From: Clostridia bacterium
Lineage (GTDB): Bacteria; Bacillota; Clostridia; Peptostreptococcales; JAAYPU01
Assembly (NCBI GenBank): GCA_016278615.1
Contig: JADQBM010000108.1
Span: forward strand, 1-54,753
Direction: 5' to 3'
Length of the DNA: 54,753 nt
Part shown: piece by piece, positions 18,272 to 27,949 of the stretch
Numbering within the stretch: position 1 is the first letter of the stretch
Layout of the letters: the number at the start of each line of letters is the position of its first letter
Notes under the pieces: model-generated
Databases searched by the model: none
The model's input: only the letters and a program-made list of their open reading frames with translations
What the model was told of the DNA's origin: nothing
Translations under genes and position numbers: made by a program

Positions 18272-19252
18272 CTAATTATATGTTTGGCTGACCGAACCTG
18301 AATTCAAATATTTTAATGCATTTTCTTTAGTGATTAATTCACTTTCAATATAAATATTACCTTCTATTTTCTCCCCATTAAGGTGCTTAACTACTGTTTT
18401 AATTGTTTCATATGAAATATCATAACCATTCTGCGAAACCATACCTGCAATTTTTCCATCTAAAATTTTGAGAATGCTATCACTCTGCGTATCTACTCCA
18501 ATAATTGGAATATCATTATTAATTTCCATAAATTCCATTCTATCCACCACACCTAAGGCCATTGTAGCATTAGTACAAAAAATACCATCAATATCAGGGT
18601 ATTTATCAAATATCTCTTTAGTTTTTTGCACTGCCTCCAGAAAACTACAATATGCTTGTTCTTCATAAACGATTTCTATATCCGTTTGTGATTCTACATA
18701 TTCTCTAAAACCTTCAAGCCTTTCTGCATGCGGGGATTGAATTAACGTTCCTGCTAATACAGCAACTGTTCCTTTACCCTCTAACAAATCACTCATATAT
18801 TCACCTGCTATTTCTCCAATTTGTATGTTGTTAGAACCAATATAAGTTGCATCTTCGTAATACATTTCTGTATCCATTGAAAAAACAGGAATTCCTCTTT
18901 CCTTAGCTACATCCATATATTGCTTCGTATTAGATGAATCGCATGGCATAATAACAATAGCATCCAAATCACTATTAAGCATATCATTTATCATTATATT
19001 TTGGGCATCTACATCTGTCTCTGATTTCGGGTGAACTATTAAAGTATTTACATCAAATTCATCAGAAGCTCTTTCAATACCTGATTTCAACGATAAGCAG
19101 TATTCACTATCCATAGCTTTTAAAACCACACCTATTTTATATTGATCTGTAGATGTGTATTCATCATGTTCATTTGCACTATTATTTGAATCAACACATC
19201 CATATATTAATATGGGTATTAATAAAAAGGTAATCCAAATTACTTTTTTAAT
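18272..19252 (-). CDS. sugar-binding lipoprotein of a three-component sensor; apparent ATT start
   Basis: A 326-aa periplasmic-binding-protein type 1 lipoprotein. From ATT at 19252 the frame reads I-K-K-V-I-W-I-T-F-L-L-I-P-I-L-I-Y-G-C, a textbook lipoprotein signal peptide. The only upstream in-frame codons before a TGA are ATA and ACC. A GAGAGGGT binding site lies 8 nt before the ATT. The first conventional start codon (GTG, 19129) would remove the whole signal peptide. The mature part has VVLKAMDSEYCLSLKSGIE, DAIVIMPCDSSNTKQY and IPIIGVDTQSDSILK. It lies between a YesM-like kinase and a YesN-like regulator, so it probably presents bound sugar to the kinase instead of serving transport. A point mutation of ATG is the alternative reading of the start. 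Confidence 0.82.
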   Translation of the reverse strand: MKKVIWITFLLIPILIYGCVDSNNSANEHDEYTSTDQYKIGVVLKAMDSEYCLSLKSGIERASDEFDVNTLIVHPKSETDVDAQNIMINDMLNSDLDAIVIMPCDSSNTKQYMDVAKERGIPVFSMDTEMYYEDATYIGSNNIQIGEIAGEYMSDLLEGKGTVAVLAGTLIQSPHAERLEGFREYVESQTDIEIVYEEQAYCSFLEAVQKTKEIFDKYPDIDGIFCTNATMALGVVDRMEFMEINNDIPIIGVDTQSDSILKILDGKIAGMVSQNGYDISYETIKTVVKHLNGEKIEGNIYIESELITKENALKYLNSGSVSQTYN

Positions 19253-19266
19253 GGTTATTCACCCTC

Positions 19267-20286
19267 TCATAGTTGGTATTTTTCCTTGGTTTTTGTAGCC
19301 GGAATTGTAATGACAACTTTTGTGCCTTTATCTCTACAGCTCGAATAAACAATACTTCCATTTTTTCCATAATATAAAGCAATACGTTCTTTTATGTTAC
19401 TAATTCCAATATGATTGAATTTTTCTTTTTTCCCTTTTACCTTATTAAAAATATTACCTTTTTCCTCTTCACTCATTCCTCTTCCATTATCCTCTACCCT
19501 GATAACTAGGTAATTGCCTTCTTTATTTGCACAAATTAGAATTCTATTCCGATCTGTTTTTGTATCTAATCCATGGAAAATTGAATTTTCAACCAACGGC
19601 TGTATTATCAATCTAGGTAAATATAATTTCTCAGTTTTTGAATCAATCTCATAGTCTACTGAGAAATTGTCTTTATATCTAAATCGTTGTAGCAATACAT
19701 AATTCTGAACGAGTTTTAGTTCATCTCTTAAGGTTATAAAAGCTCCTTTTTTGTTGATACTTGATTGTAACAATTCAATGAAGGCATCCAATAATTGTAC
19801 AATATCATGAGCATTTTGCAAAAAGGCTGCACATTTAATAGAATTTAACGTATTGTACATAAAATGAGGTGTAATTTGGTATTGTAATGCCTCAAGCTCA
19901 GCCTCCTTTTTTAGTAACCTTTCTGTAACTAGTTCTTCAATTAATTTTTCTATTCTATCCGCCATACTATTGAATTTACTGCTGAGTATCGCTATTTCAT
20001 CTTTTCCTTCTACAATTGCTCTTGCAGACAAATTTCCTTCACTAAGCTTCTTCATTGCATCTTTAAGATTTTTCATAGGTCTATATAATTTATTTGACAT
20101 AAACAATGCTAAGCAAACAGAAATTGTCATAGTAATGATAGATACCTTAATAATGTAATCTCTAAGTTGAGCAAGATCTTTTGTTAATGCAGCAATATCC
20201 AAAGTAGTAACAAACCGATATCCGGTAAAAGGTGCAATTGAATATTGTTCTCTATTATTAAACTCACCTACTGGTGTTTCATCCAA
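19267..20286 (-). CDS. sensor histidine kinase, C-terminal part of a split gene (YesM/LytS-like)
   Basis: A 339-residue frame holding the end of the extracellular sensor, a second membrane segment (VSIITMTISVCLALFMSN), a HAMP domain (LYRPMKNLKDAMKKLSEGNL), the phospho-acceptor motif LQYQITPHFMYNTLN and an ATPase domain (LVENSIFHGL, VEDNGRGMSEEEKG, HIGISNIKERIALYYG). The frame begins inside the sensor domain and has no ribosome binding site. The missing half is the frame at 20301-20972. Adding one A to the run of six A near 20312-20317 would join both into about 568 aa. It is either a disrupted kinase, a sequencing indel or a slippage site. Confidence 0.85.
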   Translation of the reverse strand: MDETPVGEFNNREQYSIAPFTGYRFVTTLDIAALTKDLAQLRDYIIKVSIITMTISVCLALFMSNKLYRPMKNLKDAMKKLSEGNLSARAIVEGKDEIAILSSKFNSMADRIEKLIEELVTERLLKKEAELEALQYQITPHFMYNTLNSIKCAAFLQNAHDIVQLLDAFIELLQSSINKKGAFITLRDELKLVQNYVLLQRFRYKDNFSVDYEIDSKTEKLYLPRLIIQPLVENSIFHGLDTKTDRNRILICANKEGNYLVIRVEDNGRGMSEEEKGNIFNKVKGKKEKFNHIGISNIKERIALYYGKNGSIVYSSCRDKGTKVVITIPATKTKEKYQL

Positions 20287-20300
20287 ACTTTCACCTAAAT

Positions 20301-20972
20301 TTATAATTTTTTACTGGATACGATTATATTATTATTATTAACAATCTCTGTGTTGCTATTAAGAGTGCTATTGATACCGTCCAAGCATGAAAAATATACA
20401 ATTCGCTCATCCATATTAAATGCAATTTCTCCCAACATTTCACCTGTAATAGGATCTATAATGGGTTTTGAATATACAAATATATATTTTTTTACAGAGC
20501 CTACGTCATCTACTAAAGAAATGGGGCTTACATTATGTTGAGTTCTACCAATTGTATTAATCCAAGAATAGTTTTCAGGAACAATAATATTTTTAACTGC
20601 TTTATATTGTTGTGATTTTACTACTTTATTTTCTTTAGGCAGATATACATAAATAGAATCAATATTATTATTTGAGATTGTGTATTTATGAAGTAATATA
20701 CTAATTTGAAGTAGCCGATCCTCCCCTTTATACTCCTCTTTAATTAGATTAATTAATTCAGAATTATAGCTTAATTCAATGGTGTCATAGTACATTTCTT
20801 TCATCATATTATCAAATTTTGCTGCTTGATTGTTTACATTTTCTAGCATAGAAACTAAATAATTTTCTTCAATAACACTTGATGTTTTATTGTAATATAC
20901 AATAGAAGTGACTATGGATAATATGGCTGATATTAAAATAATAACCGATATTATTTTAGCTCGGAATCTCAT
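20301..20972 (-). CDS. sensor histidine kinase, N-terminal part of a split gene
   Basis: A 223-aa frame with a first membrane segment (AKIISVIILISAILSIVTSIVYY) and most of an extracellular sensor domain of the type found in YesM-like kinases (YVYLPKENKVVKSQQY, YIFVYSKPIIDPITGEMLGEIAFN). It stops just after SSKKL at the A-rich run; the continuation lies in another frame at 19267-20286. ATG at 20972 has GGGGGAAG close upstream. It is the first gene of the kinase - binding protein - regulator operon. Alone it could only be a membrane sensor without a kinase. Confidence 0.8.
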   Translation of the reverse strand: MRFRAKIISVIILISAILSIVTSIVYYNKTSSVIEENYLVSMLENVNNQAAKFDNMMKEMYYDTIELSYNSELINLIKEEYKGEDRLLQISILLHKYTISNNNIDSIYVYLPKENKVVKSQQYKAVKNIIVPENYSWINTIGRTQHNVSPISLVDDVGSVKKYIFVYSKPIIDPITGEMLGEIAFNMDERIVYFSCLDGINSTLNSNTEIVNNNNIIVSSKKL

Positions 20973-21091
20973 TTCTTCCCCCAATATAATATCAAAAAAT
21001 AAAATTTCATTTTATTTTTCTTATAATTAAAGCTTATTTTAATCTCTCAACAAAATTATACTTTATTTTTGCTTCTATTTCAAATAGTCAT

Positions 21092-21153
21092 AATACGCAA
21101 GCGTAAAATAAGATCAATTTGCGTATTCAATATCTTAGTGTACTTACTAAGAT
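21092..21153. promoter_or_regulatory. paired inverted repeats upstream of the sensor operon
   Basis: Two inverted repeats in the 238-nt gap upstream of the kinase gene (20973-21210): AATACGCAA (21092-21100) with TTGCGTATT (21119-21127), and ATCTTAGT (21132-21139) with ACTAAGAT (21146-21153). They could be operators or hairpins of the sensor-operon leader. No clear sigma-A promoter could be fixed beside them. Confidence 0.35.
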
Positions 21154-21210
21154 TCCTTTTTACCTGCTCCACTCCAATTGGGTGTTCTTCTTATTTTAAT
21201 TTACTCACAA

Positions 21211-21244
21211 AATTAAATGCAGAGGCGATTGCCTCTGCATTTAA
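21211..21244 (-). terminator. terminator of the pfkA-pyk transcript
   Basis: A 15-bp perfect stem (21211-21225 with 21230-21244), core AAATGCAGAGGC and GCCTCTGCATTT, and a GATT loop. It lies 22 nt past the pyk stop codon and is followed on the minus strand by a short T-rich stretch. Confidence 0.8.
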
Positions 21245-21266
21245 TAATATTATTAGAATATTTTTT

Positions 21267-23021
21267 TTAAAATACAGATGTTTTGCCATTATAAACCAAT
21301 CCTCTTAGGGTATCCATGGTAATAAGCATACCATCTTGAAGTTCCAGTGTAGCGTTTTCCGCACCCACAATGGTGGGCTTATTCAATGTAATGCCAACAA
21401 TTGCTGCATGGGAAGTTAGTCCTCCTTCTTCCGTAATGACGCCGGCTGCCTTTGTTATATAACTTACCATGTCCTTATCTGTGGAGGTGGTTACCAATAT
21501 ATCGCCTTCTTTGAATTTCATTTCGGCTTCCTTTGCATCTAAAGCAACGCATACTCTTCCTATAGCGGAAGATACCCCCATACTGGTTCCACGAAGAAGA
21601 ATTTGACTTACAATGTGTACTTTCATCATGTTGGTGCTTCCTGATACGCCTACAGGAACGCCGGTGGTAATAACAACCAAATCACCACACTGAATATACC
21701 CTTTTTCAATTGACTTTTCTATTGATTTCTCAAAAATCTCTTCCGTATCTTTACCTTCTTCAATTACAATCACAACGGTTCCCCAAACAAGAGACATCTT
21801 TCTTGCAACCTTTGAATTTGAAGTCGATACGATAATAGGTGCTTTTGGTCTAAACTTAGCAACCATCATAGAAGTATATCCAGATGAAGTTGCCGTTAGG
21901 ATTGCAGTTGCTTGTAAGTCCTGAGCGCTTGTACAGGTTGCATGACTAATGGCATCCGTGATGGTTTTATCCTTTCTAACACCTTTTTCCCTTAAAATGG
22001 CTTCATAGTTTAAGGCGTCTTCCGCCTTTAATGCAATATTAGCCATTGTTTTGACGGACTCCAAGGGATATTTTCCTGCCGCGGTTTCGCCAGACAGCAT
22101 AACCGCATCTGTTCCATCAAATATAGCATTGGCCACATCTGTGACTTCTGCTCTCGTTGGTCTTGGATTTCTCATCATAGAGTCTAACATCTGTGTGGCT
22201 GTAATAACAGGCCTGCCCAGACTATTACATTCTTTTATAATGCTCTTTTGTATAATCGGAATTTCTTCAGGTGCAATCTCAACACCCAAATCACCCCTTG
22301 CCACCATAACACCATCTGCGATGTTGATAATATCACTGACATTATCAACGCCTTCTTGGTTTTCAATCTTAGCAATAATGCCAATATCTACTGCATTATT
22401 ATCTTCGAGAAGTTTTTTTATCTCTAATACATCCGATACTTTTCTTACAAAAGAGGCTGCAATAAAGTCTATATCATTTTTGATTCCAAATAATATATCT
22501 TCTTTATCTTGTTCGGTAATGGCTGGAAGACTGATTCTAATGCCTGGCAAATTTACGCCTTTATTGTTTTTAACGACGCCTGAATTCATTACAAGACATA
22601 TAATTTCGGTTCCTTGTATCTCTTTCACTGTTAGTTCAATGAGTCCATCATCAATGAGTATCTTATTTCCTGGTTTCACATCTTTTGCCATATCTTTATA
22701 TGAAACACTACAGATTTCATCATTGCCTATAATATCTCTAACTGTTAAGGTATATGTGCTCCCTTCATTTAACACGACTTCTTCTTTATCAAATCTTCCG
22801 GTTCTAATTTCAGGTCCTTTAGTATCCAATAAAATTGCAACAGGAATATTTAATTCTTCTCTGATTTCTTTTATTAAATCCATTCTTTTCTGATGCTCTT
22901 CGTGAGAACCATGGGAGAAATTAAGACGCGCAACATTCATGCCTGCCTTTATCATTTCAGTTAAAGTTTCCCGATTTTCGCTGGTGGGGCCTATTGTACA
23001 GACTATCTTCGTCTTCTTCAT
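21267..23021 (-). CDS. pyk: pyruvate kinase with C-terminal PEP-utilizer domain
   Basis: A 584-aa glycolytic enzyme converting phosphoenolpyruvate and ADP to pyruvate and ATP. The N-terminus is KKTKIVCTIGPTSENRETL, with ARLNFSHGSHEEH, GVMVARGDLGVEI and TATQMLDSM motifs. The last ~100 residues form the mobile PEP-utilizer domain (GGLTSHAAIVG), an extension found in Bacilli and Clostridia. ATG at 23021 has AGGAGG 6 nt upstream. It follows pfkA after 19 nt in the usual clostridial order. Confidence 0.97.
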   Translation of the reverse strand: MKKTKIVCTIGPTSENRETLTEMIKAGMNVARLNFSHGSHEEHQKRMDLIKEIREELNIPVAILLDTKGPEIRTGRFDKEEVVLNEGSTYTLTVRDIIGNDEICSVSYKDMAKDVKPGNKILIDDGLIELTVKEIQGTEIICLVMNSGVVKNNKGVNLPGIRISLPAITEQDKEDILFGIKNDIDFIAASFVRKVSDVLEIKKLLEDNNAVDIGIIAKIENQEGVDNVSDIINIADGVMVARGDLGVEIAPEEIPIIQKSIIKECNSLGRPVITATQMLDSMMRNPRPTRAEVTDVANAIFDGTDAVMLSGETAAGKYPLESVKTMANIALKAEDALNYEAILREKGVRKDKTITDAISHATCTSAQDLQATAILTATSSGYTSMMVAKFRPKAPIIVSTSNSKVARKMSLVWGTVVIVIEEGKDTEEIFEKSIEKSIEKGYIQCGDLVVITTGVPVGVSGSTNMMKVHIVSQILLRGTSMGVSSAIGRVCVALDAKEAEMKFKEGDILVTTSTDKDMVSYITKAAGVITEEGGLTSHAAIVGITLNKPTIVGAENATLELQDGMLITMDTLRGLVYNGKTSVF

Positions 23022-23040
23022 GCTCAACCTCCTTTTTATA

Positions 23041-24000
23041 CTATGATAACAATATAGCTAAATTAAACATATCGTGGTCTAATTTGTCTTTTAACTTCAG
23101 CGCCTCATCTATTTTGTAATCCACAATATCATATCCTTTAATACCTACCGCCCTCCCTGCCTTTCCTTCTATTAATAGTTCTACTGCTCTACAGCCAAGT
23201 TTACTGGCTAAAATTCTATCATTTGCGGTGGGCGTGCCGCCTCTTTGTATGTACCCTAAAACAGAAACTCTTGATTCAATTCCAGTCCTATTTTCTATTT
23301 GCTTAATCAACTCTGCAGAAGTAATCTTCGCTCCTTCTGAAAGAAGAATAATGTTGTGTTGTTTTCCTCTATTTCTTCCAATGATCAGTCTCTCGCACAA
23401 TTGGTCCATATCCAGTTCCTCTTCGGGAACGATAATGCCATCTGCACCTCCTGCAAGACCCGCATACAATGCGATATCTCCACAGTTTCTGCCCATAACT
23501 TCAATAATCATAACACGCTCATGGGAAGAAGAGGTGTCTCGAATATTGCCAATGGCATCTAAAGCCGTGTTTACCGCTGTGTCAAAGCCGATTGTAAAGT
23601 CTGTATATCCTAAATCATTATCAATGGTTCCAGGAAGCCCAATGGCCGGAAAGCCAGCTTGACTGATTTTTTCAGCACCTTTCATAGATCCGTCGCCACC
23701 TATAACCACCAGTCCTTCAATTTTAAAAATCTTTAAGATGTCTAAAGCCTTTTTAAAGCCTTCCTCAGACTTAAACTCCTCACTTCTCGCTGTTCCTAAA
23801 ACGGTGCCACCTCTATTAATGATGCCTCCAACAGAAGAAATGGTCATTTCTTCAATATCTCCATTTATTAATCCCTGATACCCTTTTTTAATGCCTGCCA
23901 CTTCCAGACCTTTACTTATGGCGGTTCGCACCACAGCTCTTATGGCAGCATTCATTCCAGGTGCATCGCCCCCGCTTGTAAGTACTCCGATTTTCTTCAT
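23041..24000 (-). CDS. pfkA: ATP-dependent 6-phosphofructokinase
   Basis: A 319-aa enzyme phosphorylating fructose 6-phosphate. Canonical residues fall in the expected places: GGDGS at 101-105 (Asp103, Gly104) and PGTIDND with Gly124 and catalytic Asp127. Gly104 and Gly124 point to ATP rather than pyrophosphate as donor. The N-terminus is [26 protein letters not shown] precedes the start. It lies between the small conserved ORF downstream of dnaE and pyk. Confidence 0.97.
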   Translation of the reverse strand: MKKIGVLTSGGDAPGMNAAIRAVVRTAISKGLEVAGIKKGYQGLINGDIEEMTISSVGGIINRGGTVLGTARSEEFKSEEGFKKALDILKIFKIEGLVVIGGDGSMKGAEKISQAGFPAIGLPGTIDNDLGYTDFTIGFDTAVNTALDAIGNIRDTSSSHERVMIIEVMGRNCGDIALYAGLAGGADGIIVPEEELDMDQLCERLIIGRNRGKQHNIILLSEGAKITSAELIKQIENRTGIESRVSVLGYIQRGGTPTANDRILASKLGCRAVELLIEGKAGRAVGIKGYDIVDYKIDEALKLKDKLDHDMFNLAILLS

Positions 24001-24061
24001 TGTGCACTCTCCTTTTTAAAACATATTGGAAAGGGAAATTTATCCTCCCAAGTTAATAGTA

Positions 24062-24253
24062 TCAATATACCGTTTCACTCAAAACCTCATGAGCATCTTC
24101 TACTTCTTCTTTGGGAACAAGAAGCTCATATACTTTATTATCTTCTCTTCCTATTTTTCTTATTTTAACAAGAAGTCCCTCTTGCTCCAGAGCCTTTTGA
24201 ATTTTATCAGCATCTAATTTGTTGTGTCCCATGTAAATAACTGCCCACATCAT
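24062..24253 (-). CDS. small conserved protein of unknown function between dnaE and pfkA
   Basis: A 63-aa protein: MMWAVIYMGHNKLDADKIQK followed by EGLLVKIRKIG and ELLVPKEEVEDAHEVL. ATG at 24253 has GGGGG 6 nt upstream; the longer frame has a hydrophobic lead without a binding site and is rejected. Small proteins of this type recur at this locus in Clostridia, and the text hints at a compact alpha/beta fold. No function is known to me. Confidence 0.75.
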   Translation of the reverse strand: MMWAVIYMGHNKLDADKIQKALEQEGLLVKIRKIGREDNKVYELLVPKEEVEDAHEVLSETVY

Positions 24254-24345
24254 GGAAATCCCCCTTATGATGCTAAGATTTGAATATATTCTACAGAAAA
24301 AAACAAATAATATCAAACGACTTGTCCGAAATGAATTTTTTCTTT

Positions 24346-27300
24346 TTATTTATATTTCACACAGTCCTCGCCTAAGAATTCTCTCAATTCTGAAAATAAC
24401 TCGTCTTTCTTTATATTAACCCAATTTTCACTTCTTGCAACAATTTTTTTATTGGATGCTTCTAAAAGAATAACCACTGGCGCATTTCCCTTGTATCTTA
24501 ATAAAATTTGGTTGATTTTTTTAATGGTGGATTCTTCATTCAAATGCCTAGAAATCTTTAGATATAACCTACCCTGATTTTTTTTGAAAGTTCCTTGATT
24601 AATCTCATGGCTCTTAGTTATGGGTACAATCCTCTCAGCGATAATTTTAGGCACTTCCTCTTCTTTCATGCTTATCTTTCCTTTTAATGCTATGATGCTA
24701 TCTTCCTTAAGAACAGCAATGCTCTCTTCAAATACATTTGGAAATACAATGACTTCAACACTTCCATATAAGTCCTCTAAGGTAATAAAGGCCATCATTT
24801 TATTCTTTCTTGTCACCATATTTTTCTTTGAAGCAATAATACCTGCCAGTACCACCTGCATCTCATCTTTTATATGTTGTTCATCATGCATTAGGATTTC
24901 TGTATTGATGGTTGAAATCTTACTGATCTCCTTTTCATATTCTGAAAGAGGATGTCCGCTAATATAAAGTCCCAACATTTCTTTTTCCATAGAAAGAAGA
25001 ATTTTATTTGGAAATTCTTCAATGGCCGGAAGCATTTCCTCTCTTAAAGTATCGGTAAAACGATCCATGCTTTGAAACAAAGAGAGTTGTCCATCAATAT
25101 TATTACGTGCCATACTCTGGGAACCTTCCATAAGCTTTTCATAAACACCTATCATCTGTGCCCGATTAGCACCTATCCCATCAAAAGCACCTGCTTTAAT
25201 TAAACTCTCTACTGCTTTCTTATTGATTTCATGAATGTCAATCCTATCAATAAAGTCGAAAATGCTTTTGTATTCTCCACCCCTATCTCTTTCATTCATA
25301 ATGCTTTCAATCATATTTTGTCCTACATTTTTTATGGCATGAAGGCCAAAATGAATCTTTTTATCTTTAACCGTAAATTTTAATTCGCTCTCATTAATAT
25401 GTGGTGCCATTACTTTTATATCCATTTCCTTGCAATTTCGGATATACAATGCTATTTTCGATGCATCTCCCATAACACTTGTCAACAACGCTGCCATAAA
25501 TTCTACAGGATAATAAACTTTAAGAAATGCTGTTTCATAAGCCAATACCGCATAAGCAGCTGCATGGGATTTATTAAAAGCATATTTAGCAAAATCGATC
25601 ATCTCATCATAAATTTTATTCGCAATACTTTCAGGAATGCCACTCTGTACACATCCCATAATTTCCTTTTCACCTTGCTCATTGAGCTTTCCATGGATAA
25701 AATATTCCCGCTCTTCTTCCATGACGCTCATTTTTTTCTTGCCCATGGCACGTCTGACCAAGTCACTTCTTCCAAAAGAATAACCTGCAAGCTCTCTTAC
25801 AATTTGCATGACTTGTTCTTGGTATACCATGCATCCATAAGTAACGTTCAAAATTGGCTCAAGGCTTTCATGATCATATTTTATTTTCCCAGTCATCTTT
25901 TTATTCTGAATGTATTTTGGAATAGAATCCATGGGACCTGGCCTGTATAGCGAAATGCCCGCTATTATGTCTTCGAAGTTGTCCGGCTTTAATTCTGTCA
26001 TAAATTGACGCATGCCCTGACTCTCAAGCTGGAAAACACCCAGTGTATTTCCACAACTGATCAAATCATATACTTTGGAATCATTATACTCTAGTTGTAA
26101 AAGATCAATTTTATTGCCATGATTTTTTTCTATGAGTTCCAGCGCATCTCTAATGACTGTAAGATTTCTGAGTCCTAAAAAATCCATTTTTAAAAGTCCT
26201 AATTCTTCAAGGGTTCCCATAGTAAATTGTGTTGAAATACCTTTATCTTGTAAGTATAATGGCACATATTCATCAATGGATTCTTTTGATATTACCACTC
26301 CAGCCGCATGGGTAGAAGCATGGCGGGCAAGTCCTTCTAAAGCTTTTGCTGCATCAATAAGATATTTAATTCTCTCATCTTTATTATATTCTATTTTTAA
26401 ATCAGCATTTACCTCAAGGGCTAAGTCAATAGTCATTCCTAAATCCATGGGAATTTTTTTAGCAATGCCATCTACCTGAGCATAAGGCATATTAATGGCA
26501 CGCCCTACATCTCTTAACGCGGCTCTTGCTTTCATGGTTCCAAAGGTTATAATCTGTGCGACTCTGTCTTTTCCGTATTTTTCAATGACATAATTAATGA
26601 CTTCCTGTCGTCTCTCATAACAAAAATCAATATCAATATCTGGCATTGTGATTCTTTCAGGATTTAGAAATCGTTCAAAAATCAAATTGTACTTTATAGG
26701 GTCAATGTCCGTAATTTTAAGGGTATATGCAACAAGGCTTCCAGCAGCTGACCCTCTACCGGGACCTACCATTATATGATTCCTCTTTGAATAATCTATG
26801 AAATCCCAAACAATGAGAAAGTATTCTATATATCCCATTTTTACAATGGTATTCAATTCATACTCCAAACGATCTTTTAGCTCTGAATTCACGTTTTTAT
26901 ACCTAAATGAAAGCCCAGCATAACATAATTCTCTTAGGTATTGTTCGTTGGTATATCCATCCGGCGCTTGATAATTGGGAAGGTGTATTTCATTAAATGC
27001 AAATTCCACATGACACATATCCGCAATTTTTTTAGTATTTTCAATAGCCGAAGGCATGTCGAAGAAAAGCCTTTGCATTTCTTCTGTTGATTTCAGATAA
27101 AACTGGTCATTTGGAAACTTTAATCGGTTGCTGTCTTCAATATTTTTTCCTGTCTGTATGCAAAGTAGAATATCATGAGTTTCCGCATCTTCTTTTTTGA
27201 CATAATGAATATCATTGGTTGCAACTAAAGGAATATCTGTTTCCATACTTAATCTTTTAAGCATGGGATTAATCTTCAATTCTTCTTCAAGGCCTTGGTT

Positions 27301-27825
27301 TTGAACTTCCAAGTAAAAGTGATCTTTTCCAAAAATATCTTCCAACTCTTTGGCTTCAGCCTTTGCCCCTTCATAGTCATCCTGCAATAATTTTCTTTGT
27401 ATATTTCCTGCAATACATCCACTTAATGCAATGAGCCCTTCACTGTGATTTCTAAGGACTGAATAATCGATTCTTGGTTTGTAGTAAAATCCTTTGGTAA
27501 ACCCATAGGATACGATCTTAATTAAATTTTTATAACCCACATTGTTTTTAGCTAATAAAATTAAATGACCTGGGTTTTTATCTTTCTCCGAGTCTTTATC
27601 ATGCATGGTTCTTGGAGCTGTGTATACTTCACATCCAATAATAGGTTTAATCCCTTCCTGCAACGCTGCTTTGTAGAAGTCGATGACACCAAACATTGTT
27701 CCGTGATCAGTAATCGCCAAAGCAGGCATGCCAAATTCCTTGGCTCGCTTAACAATATCTTTGATTCTGGCAGATCCGTCTAAAAGACTATATTCCGTAT
27801 GTGTATGAAGATGCACAAAGCTCAT
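24346..27825 (-). CDS. dnaE: DNA polymerase III alpha subunit
   Basis: A 1159-aa replicative C-family polymerase. The N-terminal PHP domain has FVHLHTHTEYSLLDGSAR and ITDHGTMFG (1-70). The polymerase core has GPGRGSAAGS at 354-363 and the catalytic aspartates in PDIDIDF at 395-401; a helix-hairpin-helix region and an OB-fold (VVLAGIIASKKN) follow. The length is normal. The only nearby binding site is a weak GCGGGG. It is upstream of the 63-aa ORF, pfkA and pyk. Confidence 0.97.
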   Translation of the reverse strand: MSFVHLHTHTEYSLLDGSARIKDIVKRAKEFGMPALAITDHGTMFGVIDFYKAALQEGIKPIIGCEVYTAPRTMHDKDSEKDKNPGHLILLAKNNVGYKNLIKIVSYGFTKGFYYKPRIDYSVLRNHSEGLIALSGCIAGNIQRKLLQDDYEGAKAEAKELEDIFGKDHFYLEVQNQGLEEELKINPMLKRLSMETDIPLVATNDIHYVKKEDAETHDILLCIQTGKNIEDSNRLKFPNDQFYLKSTEEMQRLFFDMPSAIENTKKIADMCHVEFAFNEIHLPNYQAPDGYTNEQYLRELCYAGLSFRYKNVNSELKDRLEYELNTIVKMGYIEYFLIVWDFIDYSKRNHIMVGPGRGSAAGSLVAYTLKITDIDPIKYNLIFERFLNPERITMPDIDIDFCYERRQEVINYVIEKYGKDRVAQIITFGTMKARAALRDVGRAINMPYAQVDGIAKKIPMDLGMTIDLALEVNADLKIEYNKDERIKYLIDAAKALEGLARHASTHAAGVVISKESIDEYVPLYLQDKGISTQFTMGTLEELGLLKMDFLGLRNLTVIRDALELIEKNHGNKIDLLQLEYNDSKVYDLISCGNTLGVFQLESQGMRQFMTELKPDNFEDIIAGISLYRPGPMDSIPKYIQNKKMTGKIKYDHESLEPILNVTYGCMVYQEQVMQIVRELAGYSFGRSDLVRRAMGKKKMSVMEEEREYFIHGKLNEQGEKEIMGCVQSGIPESIANKIYDEMIDFAKYAFNKSHAAAYAVLAYETAFLKVYYPVEFMAALLTSVMGDASKIALYIRNCKEMDIKVMAPHINESELKFTVKDKKIHFGLHAIKNVGQNMIESIMNERDRGGEYKSIFDFIDRIDIHEINKKAVESLIKAGAFDGIGANRAQMIGVYEKLMEGSQSMARNNIDGQLSLFQSMDRFTDTLREEMLPAIEEFPNKILLSMEKEMLGLYISGHPLSEYEKEISKISTINTEILMHDEQHIKDEMQVVLAGIIASKKNMVTRKNKMMAFITLEDLYGSVEVIVFPNVFEESIAVLKEDSIIALKGKISMKEEEVPKIIAERIVPITKSHEINQGTFKKNQGRLYLKISRHLNEESTIKKINQILLRYKGNAPVVILLEASNKKIVARSENWVNIKKDELFSELREFLGEDCVKYK

Positions 27826-27845
27826 ATTAATTCCCCGCTTTAGTT

Positions 27846-27880
27846 AGTTTAAGTTTAAGGTTAAGTGTAAGTTTAAGTTG
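27846..27880. repeat. hexamer array AAGTTT-type upstream of dnaE
   Basis: Six degenerate hexamers of AAGTTT, AAGGTT and AAGTGT type. They are the reverse-complement sense of the ACTTNN array at 70-147. They lie directly before two copies of the 29-bp palindromic repeat. Confidence 0.6.
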
Positions 27881-27946
27881 TAGGGTTGGGTCCCTGTGCC
27901 CAACCGCAGTTCAATTCGTAGGGTTGGGTCCCTGTGCCCAACCGCA
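27880..27946. repeat. two exact 29-bp palindromic repeats (GTAGGGTTGGG type)
   Basis: Identical 29-bp units at 27880-27908 and 27918-27946. Each contains the inverted repeat GGTTGGG and CCCAACC around TCCCTGTG. A third copy in inverted orientation lies at 29081-29108, so whiA is flanked by opposed copies. REP-like dispersed element. Confidence 0.85.
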
Positions 27947-27949
27947 CCT

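Noticed and set aside
20985-21066. Sigma-A promoter for the sensor-kinase operon
   Set aside because: Several AT-rich hexamers resemble -10 boxes (e.g. TTATAA), but none has a convincing -35 at 16-18 nt, so no position is called.
22051-22893. 280-aa open frame antisense to pyk
   Set aside because: It lies wholly inside pyruvate kinase on the other strand, has no binding site and no recognisable motif; it is a codon-bias shadow.
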